Position numbers and translations under genes: made by a program. The notes under the pieces were generated by a model. The model saw only the letters and a program-made list of their open reading frames with translations, was not told the DNA's origin and did no database searches. From Vibrio splendidus (lineage in GTDB: Bacteria; Pseudomonadota; Gammaproteobacteria; Enterobacterales; Vibrionaceae): DNA of 64,000 bases. The stretch's first letter is position 1; each line of letters opens with the position of its first letter. Positions 9,288 to 16,718 of the stretch are shown here, piece by piece. The stretch is taken from positions 186,001 through 250,000 of the forward strand of contig NZ_CP031055.1 in the NCBI RefSeq assembly GCF_003345295.1, in the 5' to 3' direction.

Positions 9288-10349
9288 ATGAAACAAAACA
9301 AAAAACTTTTAGTGATGGCTGGTGGAACTGGCGGTCACGTTTTCCCAGGGTTAGCGGTGGCGAAAAAGCTTCAGCAACAAGGTTGGGAAATTCGCTGGTT
9401 AGGAACTGCGGACCGAATGGAAGCGGATCTGGTGCCAAAGCATGGTATTGAGATCGACTTCATCAAGGTGAAAGGCCTGCGTGGTCAAGGCATTAGCAAG
9501 CTAATTAAAGCGCCATTCCAGATTATTAATGCCATACTTCAAGCAAGACAGCACATCAAAGCATGGCAACCAGATGTGGTGCTTGGAATGGGTGGTTACG
9601 TGAGTGGCCCCGGTGGCATCGCGGCATGGTTATCCGGTATTCCTGTGGTTCTACATGAACAAAATGCAGTGGCAGGTTTAACCAACCAATGGCTATCTAA
9701 AATTGCTAAAAAAGTGTTCCAAGCTTTCCCTGGTGCGTTTCCTACTGCACAGGTGGTGGGTAACCCAGTACGTGAAGATGTTGTTGCCTTAGCTGAACCC
9801 GAACAACGCATGGCAGAGCGTGACGGCGATATTCGTATCCTCGTGATGGGTGGCAGTCAGGGCGCTAAGATCCTGAACGATACCTTGCCAGTGACCATGG
9901 CCCAGCTTGGTGAAGGTTTTACTGTGGTGCATCAAGCCGGTAAAAACAATCAACAGCAAGTGATTGAACAATACAAATCACATTCTGTAGATAATGTTCA
10001 AGTGACTGAATTTATTGATGATGTGGCGCAAGCTTATGAGTGGGCAGATCTATTAGTGTGTCGCTCAGGCGCGTTAACTGTATCGGAAGTATCCGCTGCT
10101 GGAGTGGGTTCTATTTTCGTTCCGTTTATGCATAAAGACAGACAGCAAGCGTTGAATGCCGATCACCTAGTTGAATGTGGCGCAGCGTTAATGATTGAAC
10201 AGCCTCAATTGACGGCTGATAAGCTAGCGAACACGATTGCTCAGCTTGATAGAAATGAATTAAAAATGATGGCAACAAAAGCTCGTCAAGCAGCCAAGCT
10301 TGATGCTGATGTGACCGTCGCTGAAGCGATTAAAGCTTTAGCAAAATAA
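9288..10349 (+). CDS. murG: MurG N-acetylglucosaminyltransferase
   Basis: A GT28 family enzyme of 353 residues that adds GlcNAc to lipid I, forming lipid II on the inner face of the membrane. Motifs: GGTGGHVFPGLAVAK at the N-terminus, GMGGYVSGPGGIAAW, LHEQNAVAGLTN, GGSQGAK and the C-terminal CRSGALTVSE. A GTG three bases upstream is in frame (giving one extra residue), but the ATG is preferred. murC follows after 13 bases. Confidence 0.97.
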   Translation: MKQNKKLLVMAGGTGGHVFPGLAVAKKLQQQGWEIRWLGTADRMEADLVPKHGIEIDFIKVKGLRGQGISKLIKAPFQIINAILQARQHIKAWQPDVVLGMGGYVSGPGGIAAWLSGIPVVLHEQNAVAGLTNQWLSKIAKKVFQAFPGAFPTAQVVGNPVREDVVALAEPEQRMAERDGDIRILVMGGSQGAKILNDTLPVTMAQLGEGFTVVHQAGKNNQQQVIEQYKSHSVDNVQVTEFIDDVAQAYEWADLLVCRSGALTVSEVSAAGVGSIFVPFMHKDRQQALNADHLVECGAALMIEQPQLTADKLANTIAQLDRNELKMMATKARQAAKLDADVTVAEAIKALAK

Positions 10350-10362
10350 TGAGATTGAATTG

Positions 10363-11823
10363 ATGACGATTGAACATACCCAAGACTTAGCGCAAATCCG
10401 TGCAATGGTGCCAGAGATGCGCCGTGTTAAATCTATCCACTTCATCGGTATTGGTGGCGCAGGAATGAGCGGGATTGCTGAAGTCTTGCTTAATGAAGGC
10501 TACCAGATCACGGGTTCTGATATTGCTCAAAACCCAGTGACCGATCGTTTAGTTAGCAAGGGTGCTACCGTTTACATCGGCCACCAAGCAAGTAACGTTG
10601 CTGATGCAAGTGTGGTGGTGGTTTCAACCGCTATCAACGAAGAAAACCCAGAGATTATTGCTGCTCGTGAAGCGCGTACACCTATCGTTCGTCGTGCAGA
10701 AATGCTGGCTGAGCTGATGCGTTTTCGTCATGGCATTGCTGTGGCAGGTACGCACGGTAAAACCACTACGACCGCGCTAGTGACACAAATATATTCGGAA
10801 GCGGGTTTAGATCCAACTTTCGTCAACGGTGGTTTGGTAAAAAGTGTGGGCACTAATGCTCGCCTAGGTTCGAGTCGTATTCTTATCGCTGAAGCCGATG
10901 AAAGTGACGCGTCATTCTTACACCTTCAACCAATGGTTAGTATTGTGACTAACATTGAAGCGGATCATATGGATACCTACGGCGGCGATTTTGAAACGCT
11001 AAAGCAGACGTTTATTGATTTCTTACACAATCTGCCATTCTACGGTCAGGCTGTGATGTGTGTTGATGATCCGGTAGTACGTGAGCTTATTCCTCAGGTT
11101 AGCCGTCAAGTGATTACCTACGGCTTCTCAGAAGACGCTGATATCCGCATTGAAAACTATGTACAACAAGGTCAGCAAGGCCAGTTTACGGTTGTTCGCA
11201 AAGGTAAAGCCAATCTCGATATTACGTTGAACATTCCCGGTCGCCATAACGCACTGAACGCATCAGCGGCGATTGCGGTTGCGACGGAAGATGACATCAG
11301 CGATGAAGCGATTCTAAAAGCGATGGCTGGAACGGAAGGCACTGGCCGTCGTTTCGATCACCTTGGTGAATATGAAACGGGTAAGGGTGTTGCAATGCTG
11401 GTCGATGATTACGGCCATCACCCAACCGAAGTTGATGTCACCATTCAAGCTGCACGAAGTGGTTGGACTGATAAACGTCTTGTGATGATCTTCCAACCGC
11501 ACCGTTATAGCCGCACTCGCGATCTGTATGATGACTTCGCGAACGTTCTTGAGCAGGTTGATGTGCTTATTCTGTTAGATGTTTATTCTGCAGGTGAGAA
11601 ACCTATTGCAGGGGCTGACGGACGCTCGTTAAGTCGAACTATTCGTGGGCGTGGTAAGATTGATCCCATCTTTGTTGCTGATATCAACACGCTGCCGTCG
11701 GTTTTAGCCAACGTTATTCAAGGCGGAGACCTTGTTTTAACACAGGGTGCTGGTGATGTTGGCCGTGTAGCGAAGCAACTTGAATCGCTACAATTAGACA
11801 TTAATAAGATGCAAAACGCGTAA
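10363..11823 (+). CDS. murC: UDP-MurNAc:L-alanine ligase MurC
   Basis: A 486-residue Mur ligase, the first peptide-adding step of the pathway. It has the N-terminal IHFIGIGGAGMSGIAEV UDP-binding loop, the ATP loop GTHGKTT (129-135) and the C-terminal ligase region FQPHRYSRTRDL. An in-frame TTG three bases upstream gives a near-identical product; the ATG is chosen. It is the last gene of the first transcriptional block; a promoter-like element follows before ftsQ, and there is no ddl gene as there is in E. coli. Confidence 0.98.
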   Translation: MTIEHTQDLAQIRAMVPEMRRVKSIHFIGIGGAGMSGIAEVLLNEGYQITGSDIAQNPVTDRLVSKGATVYIGHQASNVADASVVVVSTAINEENPEIIAAREARTPIVRRAEMLAELMRFRHGIAVAGTHGKTTTTALVTQIYSEAGLDPTFVNGGLVKSVGTNARLGSSRILIAEADESDASFLHLQPMVSIVTNIEADHMDTYGGDFETLKQTFIDFLHNLPFYGQAVMCVDDPVVRELIPQVSRQVITYGFSEDADIRIENYVQQGQQGQFTVVRKGKANLDITLNIPGRHNALNASAAIAVATEDDISDEAILKAMAGTEGTGRRFDHLGEYETGKGVAMLVDDYGHHPTEVDVTIQAARSGWTDKRLVMIFQPHRYSRTRDLYDDFANVLEQVDVLILLDVYSAGEKPIAGADGRSLSRTIRGRGKIDPIFVADINTLPSVLANVIQGGDLVLTQGAGDVGRVAKQLESLQLDINKMQNA

Positions 11824-11905
11824 CAGAATACTGTATACAGACTGTGGTTGATCGCTCACTTCTTGCGATTGACCTAAAATTGACCAAAAATCTTATTATC
11901 AACGT

Positions 11906-11933
11906 TTGATAGTTTGATTTTGCTCAGTATAAT
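11906..11933 (+). promoter_or_regulatory. Putative sigma70 promoter for ftsQAZ
   Basis: TTGATA, a 16-bp spacer and a perfect TATAAT lie in the 182-bp murC-ftsQ gap. This would allow ftsQ-ftsA-ftsZ to be transcribed independently of the mur genes, as is known for internal promoters of the E. coli cluster. The assignment is by consensus match only. Confidence 0.6.
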
Positions 11934-12005
11934 TCATAGGTTAAAGTAAGTGCTTTTACCTCTATTACGAAGATAGGGAATAGAATTGCGAACCAACGAC
12001 AGGGA

Positions 12006-12794
12006 ATGCGGGCTTTGGTAGAAAGTACTTTTAGCGAAAACCGCCACCTATTCAGTTTACCATCGCTAAAGAAACACGCTGTAGGCGGGTCTTTTTTTGT
12101 CATGGTACTGCTATTCATTGGATTTCTTTTCTATACCACACTGACTTGGATGTGGGACGATCAGCGATTGCCTCTCTCCAAAATAGTACTTCAAGGCGAC
12201 TTAACTTACGTAACTGCTGGTGATGTTCAACATGCCTTTGGCGAGCTAGAGCATATTGGCACGTTCATGTCGCAAGACATCGGTGTGTTGCAAGACAGTT
12301 TAGAAGCGTTACCTTGGGTTTCAGTGGTGTCCATTCGTAAGCAGTGGCCAGACACAATAAAAGTATTTTTGACTGAGTATCATGCAGCAGCAATCTGGAA
12401 CGGTAACATGCTGTTGAATGATAATGGTCAGGTGTTTAATGGTGATATCGGTCTTTTGAAGGGCGATAGAGTCAAGCTTTACGGCCCAGACGGCACCAGC
12501 CAAAAAGTGATAGAAAAGTGGCGACAAATAACTCCTTTGATTAACAATCTAGGGTTAACCGTTACTTCGCTCGTTCTCAATGAGCGTCGCGCTTGGCAAA
12601 TAATCCTAGATAACGGTATCCGTTTAGAACTAGGTAAAGATTCTTTAGATGAGCGTGTTGAACGCTTTATTTCGCTTTATAACGAATTAGGAAGTAAAGC
12701 GAATCAAGTGAGCTACATCGACCTCAGGTATGATACGGGAGCCGCTGTAGGCTGGTTTCCAGAGCAAGAGTTAGAAGAGAGCACAGATGACTAA
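12006..12794 (+). CDS. ftsQ: Cell division protein FtsQ
   Basis: A bitopic divisome protein of up to 262 residues that links early and late division proteins through FtsB/FtsL. It has a cytoplasmic N-terminus, one transmembrane helix (FFVMVLLFIGFLFYTTLTW, about 37-55), a POTRA domain (about 60-130, starting LPLSKIVLQGDLTYVT) and a beta domain. The ATG at 12006 lies almost on top of the AGGGA ribosome site; an in-frame TTG at 12015 is better spaced and gives a protein starting MVESTFSENR, so the true start may be there. It overlaps ftsA by 8 bases. Confidence 0.96.
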   Translation: MRALVESTFSENRHLFSLPSLKKHAVGGSFFVMVLLFIGFLFYTTLTWMWDDQRLPLSKIVLQGDLTYVTAGDVQHAFGELEHIGTFMSQDIGVLQDSLEALPWVSVVSIRKQWPDTIKVFLTEYHAAAIWNGNMLLNDNGQVFNGDIGLLKGDRVKLYGPDGTSQKVIEKWRQITPLINNLGLTVTSLVLNERRAWQIILDNGIRLELGKDSLDERVERFISLYNELGSKANQVSYIDLRYDTGAAVGWFPEQELEESTDD

Positions 12795-14055
12795 GACCGC
12801 AGATGACAACATAATCGTTGGTCTTGATATAGGCACTGCGACCATATCAGCTCTAGTTGGTGAAATATTGCCTGATGGTCAAATCAATATCATTGGTTCA
12901 GGGCAAAGCCCATCCAGAGGTATGGATAAAGGTGGTGTAAACGACCTAGAGTCGGTAGTGAAGTCAGTTCAGCGAGCCATTGATCAAGCAGAGTTGATGG
13001 CGGAATGCCAAATCAGCAATGTGTTTATCTCGCTATCGGGCAAACATATCGCAAGCCGAATTGAAAAAGGCATGGGCACTATTTCTGATGAAGAAGTGTC
13101 TCAAGACGATATGGATCGAGCGATCCATACCGCGAAATCAATTAAAATAGGTGATGAGCAGAGAATTCTGCACGTGATTCCACAAGAATTTACCATCGAT
13201 TATCAAGAAGGGATCAAGAATCCACTTGGTTTATCTGGTGTTCGAATGGAAGTCAGTGTTCATCTAATTTCTTGCCACAGCGACATGGCGAGAAACATTA
13301 TTAAAGCTGTTGAACGATGTGGTCTCACTGTAGAACAAATCGTGTTTTCAGGACTTGCCTCAAGCAATGCGGTAATTACTGACGACGAGAGAGAGCTTGG
13401 AGTATGTGTTGTTGATATTGGTGCTGGTACGATGGATATTTCCATTTGGACTGGCGGCGCATTGCGACACACAGAAGTCTTTTCCTACGCAGGAAATGCA
13501 GTAACCAGTGATATTGCCTTCGCTTTCGGCACGCCAGTGAGCGATGCTGAAGAGATAAAAGTAAACCACGGTTGCGCTCTGAGTGAACTCGTAAGCAAGG
13601 ATGATTCTGTTAACGTCCCTAGTGTAGGTGGCCGTCCATCGAGAAGTTTGCAAAGACAAACTTTGTCGGAAGTGATTGAACCACGTTACACTGAACTTAT
13701 GGGTCTCGTTAACCAAACTATTGATACGGTTCAATTACAGCTACGAGATGAAGGTATTAAACACCACCTTGCAGCTGGCGTCGTTCTCACTGGTGGAGCG
13801 GCACAAATTGACGGATTGGTAGAGTGTGCGGAACGTGTTTTCCGCAATCAAGTTCGAGTTGGTAAGCCGTTAGAAGTTAGTGGCTTAACTGACTATGTTA
13901 AAGAGCCGTATCATTCTACGGCGGTTGGTTTACTTCATTACGCAAGAGATTGTCAGATAAGTGATGAGGGTGATTACAGCGAACCTAAGCGTTCAGCACC
14001 TTCTATGTCAGGCTTGTTTGGTAAATTGCGTAATTGGATACAAAAAGAGTTTTAA
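12787..14055 (+). CDS. ftsA: Cell division actin homologue FtsA
   Basis: A 422-residue actin-fold ATPase that tethers FtsZ to the membrane. The phosphate-1 motif IVGLDIGTATISALVGE is at the N-terminus, the SHS2/1C insertion follows, and phosphate-2 GVCVVDIGAGTMDISIW and the adenosine motif VVLTGGAAQIDGL are present. The C-terminal SGLFGKLRNWIQKEF is the expected amphipathic membrane-targeting helix. It starts within the end of ftsQ; ftsZ follows after 31 bases. Confidence 0.98.
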   Translation: MTKTADDNIIVGLDIGTATISALVGEILPDGQINIIGSGQSPSRGMDKGGVNDLESVVKSVQRAIDQAELMAECQISNVFISLSGKHIASRIEKGMGTISDEEVSQDDMDRAIHTAKSIKIGDEQRILHVIPQEFTIDYQEGIKNPLGLSGVRMEVSVHLISCHSDMARNIIKAVERCGLTVEQIVFSGLASSNAVITDDERELGVCVVDIGAGTMDISIWTGGALRHTEVFSYAGNAVTSDIAFAFGTPVSDAEEIKVNHGCALSELVSKDDSVNVPSVGGRPSRSLQRQTLSEVIEPRYTELMGLVNQTIDTVQLQLRDEGIKHHLAAGVVLTGGAAQIDGLVECAERVFRNQVRVGKPLEVSGLTDYVKEPYHSTAVGLLHYARDCQISDEGDYSEPKRSAPSMSGLFGKLRNWIQKEF

Positions 14056-14086
14056 CCTGAGTTGCAGGAAAAAACGGAGATAACAC

Positions 14087-15316
14087 ATGTTTGAACCGAT
14101 GATGGAAATGTCTGACGATGCAGTAATTAAAGTCGTTGGAGTTGGTGGCGGTGGCGGTAATGCTGTTGAGCACATGGTACGTGAATCGATCGAAGGCGTA
14201 GAGTTCATCAGTGTTAATACTGATGCTCAAGCCCTTCGTAAAACGAGCGTGAGCAGCGTGATCCAAATTGGTGGTGATATCACTAAAGGTTTGGGCGCTG
14301 GTGCAAATCCACAAGTAGGCCGTGATGCAGCTCTCGAAGATCGAGAAAGAATTAAAGAAGTTCTAACTGGCGCCGATATGGTATTTATCGCAGCTGGTAT
14401 GGGCGGTGGTACAGGTACAGGTGCTGCTCCAGTTATTGCTGAAGTTGCGAAAGAGTTGGGTGTGCTAACGGTTGCTGTTGTAACTAAGCCATTTAGCTTT
14501 GAAGGCAAAAAGCGTTTAGCGTTTGCTGAGCAAGGTATCGAAGAGCTTTCTAAACATGTGGATTCTTTAATTACGATTCCAAATGAAAAGCTACTTAAAG
14601 TACTTGGCCGTGGCGTAACACTGCTAGAAGCTTTCGCAAGTGCAAATGATGTACTTAAAAACGCTGTACAAGGTATCGCTGAGCTAATTACTCGCCCTGG
14701 TATGATTAACGTCGATTTCGCGGATGTTCGCACTGTGATGTCGGAAATGGGTCATGCAATGATGGGTAGCGGTATCGCAAAAGGTGAAGACCGTGCTGAA
14801 GAAGCTGCTGAAACGGCAATTTCTAGCCCATTACTAGAAGACATCGACCTAGCTGGCGCGCGTGGCGTTCTTGTGAACATCACTGCAGGCCTAGATATGC
14901 GTTTAGATGAATTCGAGACTGTGGGTAATACAGTTAAGGCATTCGCTTCTGATAACGCAACGGTTGTTATTGGTACCTCTCTAGACCCTGATATGACGGA
15001 TGAAATCCGTGTAACTGTTGTTGCAACAGGTATCGGCACAGAGAAAAAACCAGACATTACTCTAGTTGCTGGTGGTAAAGCAAAAGTAGCGCCAACGCCT
15101 CAACCTCAAGTTGCTGTTCAAACGGCAGCAAAAGTGGAAGAGAAAGTGGCACAACCATTGCAGGAAAAAACTGAGGTAAAACCTCAAGTTAAACCACAGC
15201 CAACAACGTCACCTGTTTCTTCGGGTACAGGCGCTAGCCAGAGTGCAGCACCTAAAGCTGAGAAAGAGAGCGGATATTTAGATATTCCAGCATTTTTACG
15301 ACGTCAGGCTGATTAA
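14087..15316 (+). CDS. ftsZ: Cell division tubulin homologue FtsZ
   Basis: A 409-residue GTPase forming the Z ring. The tubulin signature GGGTGTG is at residues 106-112. The globular domain ends near residue 320, followed by an intrinsically disordered linker rich in P, Q, K and V, and the conserved C-terminal peptide LDIPAFLRRQAD that binds FtsA and ZipA. The ribosome site GGAGA precedes the ATG. A separate promoter for lpxC follows. Confidence 0.99.
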   Translation: MFEPMMEMSDDAVIKVVGVGGGGGNAVEHMVRESIEGVEFISVNTDAQALRKTSVSSVIQIGGDITKGLGAGANPQVGRDAALEDRERIKEVLTGADMVFIAAGMGGGTGTGAAPVIAEVAKELGVLTVAVVTKPFSFEGKKRLAFAEQGIEELSKHVDSLITIPNEKLLKVLGRGVTLLEAFASANDVLKNAVQGIAELITRPGMINVDFADVRTVMSEMGHAMMGSGIAKGEDRAEEAAETAISSPLLEDIDLAGARGVLVNITAGLDMRLDEFETVGNTVKAFASDNATVVIGTSLDPDMTDEIRVTVVATGIGTEKKPDITLVAGGKAKVAPTPQPQVAVQTAAKVEEKVAQPLQEKTEVKPQVKPQPTTSPVSSGTGASQSAAPKAEKESGYLDIPAFLRRQAD

Positions 15317-15330
15317 CAAATACCCAAAAT

Positions 15331-15358
15331 TTGACTATCGTCGAATTAATGGTAAAAT
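15331..15358 (+). promoter_or_regulatory. Putative sigma70 promoter for lpxC
   Basis: TTGACT, 16-bp spacer and TAAAAT in the 96-bp ftsZ-lpxC gap. It would let lpxC be expressed apart from ftsZ. Consensus match only. Confidence 0.6.
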
Positions 15359-15412
15359 TCGCGGTTGGTAAATACTGACCGTGATTTGTAGCACTGATAA
15401 CGAGGCAAGCAG

Positions 15413-16330
15413 ATGATCAGACAACGTACTCTGAAAGAAATTGTGAAAACAACTGGTGTGGGTCTCCACTCTGGTCGTAAAGTCACACTTACTCTTCGCC
15501 CGGCAGCTGCAAATACAGGTATTGTTTATCGTCGTACAGATGTAAATCCACCTGTAGATTTCCCAGCTGATCCAGCATCAGTTCGTGACACTATGTTATG
15601 TACTGCTCTTGTTAATGACGAAGGCGTACGTATCTCTACAGTGGAGCACCTTAACGCAGCTCTAGCTGGAATGGGTATCGACAACATTATTGTTGAAGTC
15701 GATGCTCCAGAAATTCCAATTATGGATGGTAGCGCAAGCCCATTTGTATACTTGCTACAGCAAGCGGGTGTTGAAACACTGAATGCAGCGAAGCGTTTTA
15801 TTCGAATCAAAAAGCCTATCCGTTTTGAAGATGGCGATAAGTGGGCAGAGTTTGTTCCATTTAACGGCTTCCGTATGGACTTTGAGATCGACTTTAACCA
15901 CCCTGCGATTGAATCGGATGAGCAACGTTTGTTGTTTGATTTCTCATCACAAGGTTTTGTGAAGCAGATTTCTCGCGCTCGTACTTTCGGTTTCATGCGC
16001 GATATTGAGTACCTTCAGTCTCAAAACCTAGTACTTGGCGGTAGCTTTGATAATGCTATCGTACTGGACGAATACCGAATTCTTAATGAAGAAGGCCTTC
16101 GTTTCGACAATGAGTTTGTAACTCATAAAGTATTGGATGCGATTGGTGACCTTTACATGTGTGGACACGCTATTATTGGTGAGTTCCGTGCATACAAATC
16201 AGGTCACGGCCTAAATAACCAACTTTTACGTGCAGTTCTTGCTGACGCAGAAGCTTGGGAGTGGGCAACATTCGAAGAAGAAGCTGGCTCTCCAGTTGCT
16301 TTCGCAGAACCGGGTATGGTTCTAGCGTAA
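15413..16330 (+). CDS. lpxC: UDP-3-O-acyl-GlcNAc deacetylase LpxC
   Basis: A 305-residue zinc-dependent deacetylase, the committed step of lipid A synthesis. The zinc/catalytic motifs are visible: STVEHLNAAL near residue 79 and HKVLDAIGDLYMCGH about 238-252, with GHGLNNQLL after it. Length equals the E. coli enzyme. The C-terminal tail ends in hydrophobic residues (GMVLA), similar to the FtsH degradation signal of E. coli LpxC; that regulation is inferred. A strong terminator follows. Confidence 0.98.
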   Translation: MIRQRTLKEIVKTTGVGLHSGRKVTLTLRPAAANTGIVYRRTDVNPPVDFPADPASVRDTMLCTALVNDEGVRISTVEHLNAALAGMGIDNIIVEVDAPEIPIMDGSASPFVYLLQQAGVETLNAAKRFIRIKKPIRFEDGDKWAEFVPFNGFRMDFEIDFNHPAIESDEQRLLFDFSSQGFVKQISRARTFGFMRDIEYLQSQNLVLGGSFDNAIVLDEYRILNEEGLRFDNEFVTHKVLDAIGDLYMCGHAIIGEFRAYKSGHGLNNQLLRAVLADAEAWEWATFEEEAGSPVAFAEPGMVLA

Positions 16331-16346
16331 TTGTTGTTTACAACAA
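16331..16346 (+). other. Small hairpin right after the lpxC stop
   Basis: TTGTTG-TTTA-CAACAA begins immediately after the lpxC TAA and precedes the main terminator by 12 bases. It may help protect the mRNA 3' end; no function is shown. Confidence 0.4.
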
Positions 16347-16357
16347 TATAAGATTTC

Positions 16358-16386
16358 AAAAACCAGGCCATTGGCCTGGTTTTTTT
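16358..16386 (+). terminator. Rho-independent terminator after lpxC
   Basis: Stem AAAAACCAGGCC/GGCCTGGTTTTT with an ATT loop and a run of T residues. It ends the dcw-lpxC transcript and, because of the A run on the other side, could work in both directions. Confidence 0.93.
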
Positions 16387-16718
16387 GTATCTATTTTCCA
16401 GATACAGTGTCGTTAACCTCCGGAAATTGCTGGCTAATGGGCTGCTGTCTGCTTAATCCATCAGCAATTAGAAAGAAAAGTTCCAAGCACATCAAACAAA
16501 TGGTGTTCTAAATGGTCGTTAGTGTGAAAATTACTTACACTAAAGGGCATTAATTTTAACTCAAGCCTTGAAAACTCTACTCTCAAGTACAATATCAAAG
16601 ATACTAGATTTATCTCAGTATCCTTGGTTAGTAACTGAAGACTAGTTCATAGCTAGTAGAGACTGACGGCATTTAAAATAGATCGCGGACGATCTGAGAA
16701 CGAAGAGATTCCAAGCAC
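16387..16718 (+). promoter_or_regulatory. lpxC-secA intergenic region / secA leader
   Basis: No credible gene is seen here. A sigma70-like promoter TTGAAA-16 bp-CAATAT lies at 16568-16595. An 8-bp inverted repeat AATTGCTG/CAGCAATT spans 16425-16469. A tight hairpin AGATCG-CGGA-CGATCT is at 16680-16695, about 23 bases before the secA ATG. The 12-mer TTCCAAGCACAT occurs at 16481-16492 and again at 16709-16720, where it includes the first two bases of the secA start codon. No secM-like gene and no dciA (DUF721) gene is present. Confidence 0.5.

Noticed and set aside
11824..12005. Missing ddl between murC and ftsQ
   Set aside because: Only 182 bp are present, with no remnant; absence at this position is, as I recall, normal in vibrios, so it is not evidence of a deletion.
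14227..14733. 168-residue antisense frame within ftsZ
   Set aside because: A shadow of the FtsZ coding sequence; Ser/Thr/Ala-rich low-complexity translation with no family features.
16394..16496. Short antisense frame ending near the lpxC terminator, looked at as a possible remnant of a DUF721/dciA gene
   Set aside because: Only about 33 codons, with a stop right upstream and no residue pattern I can tie to DUF721.
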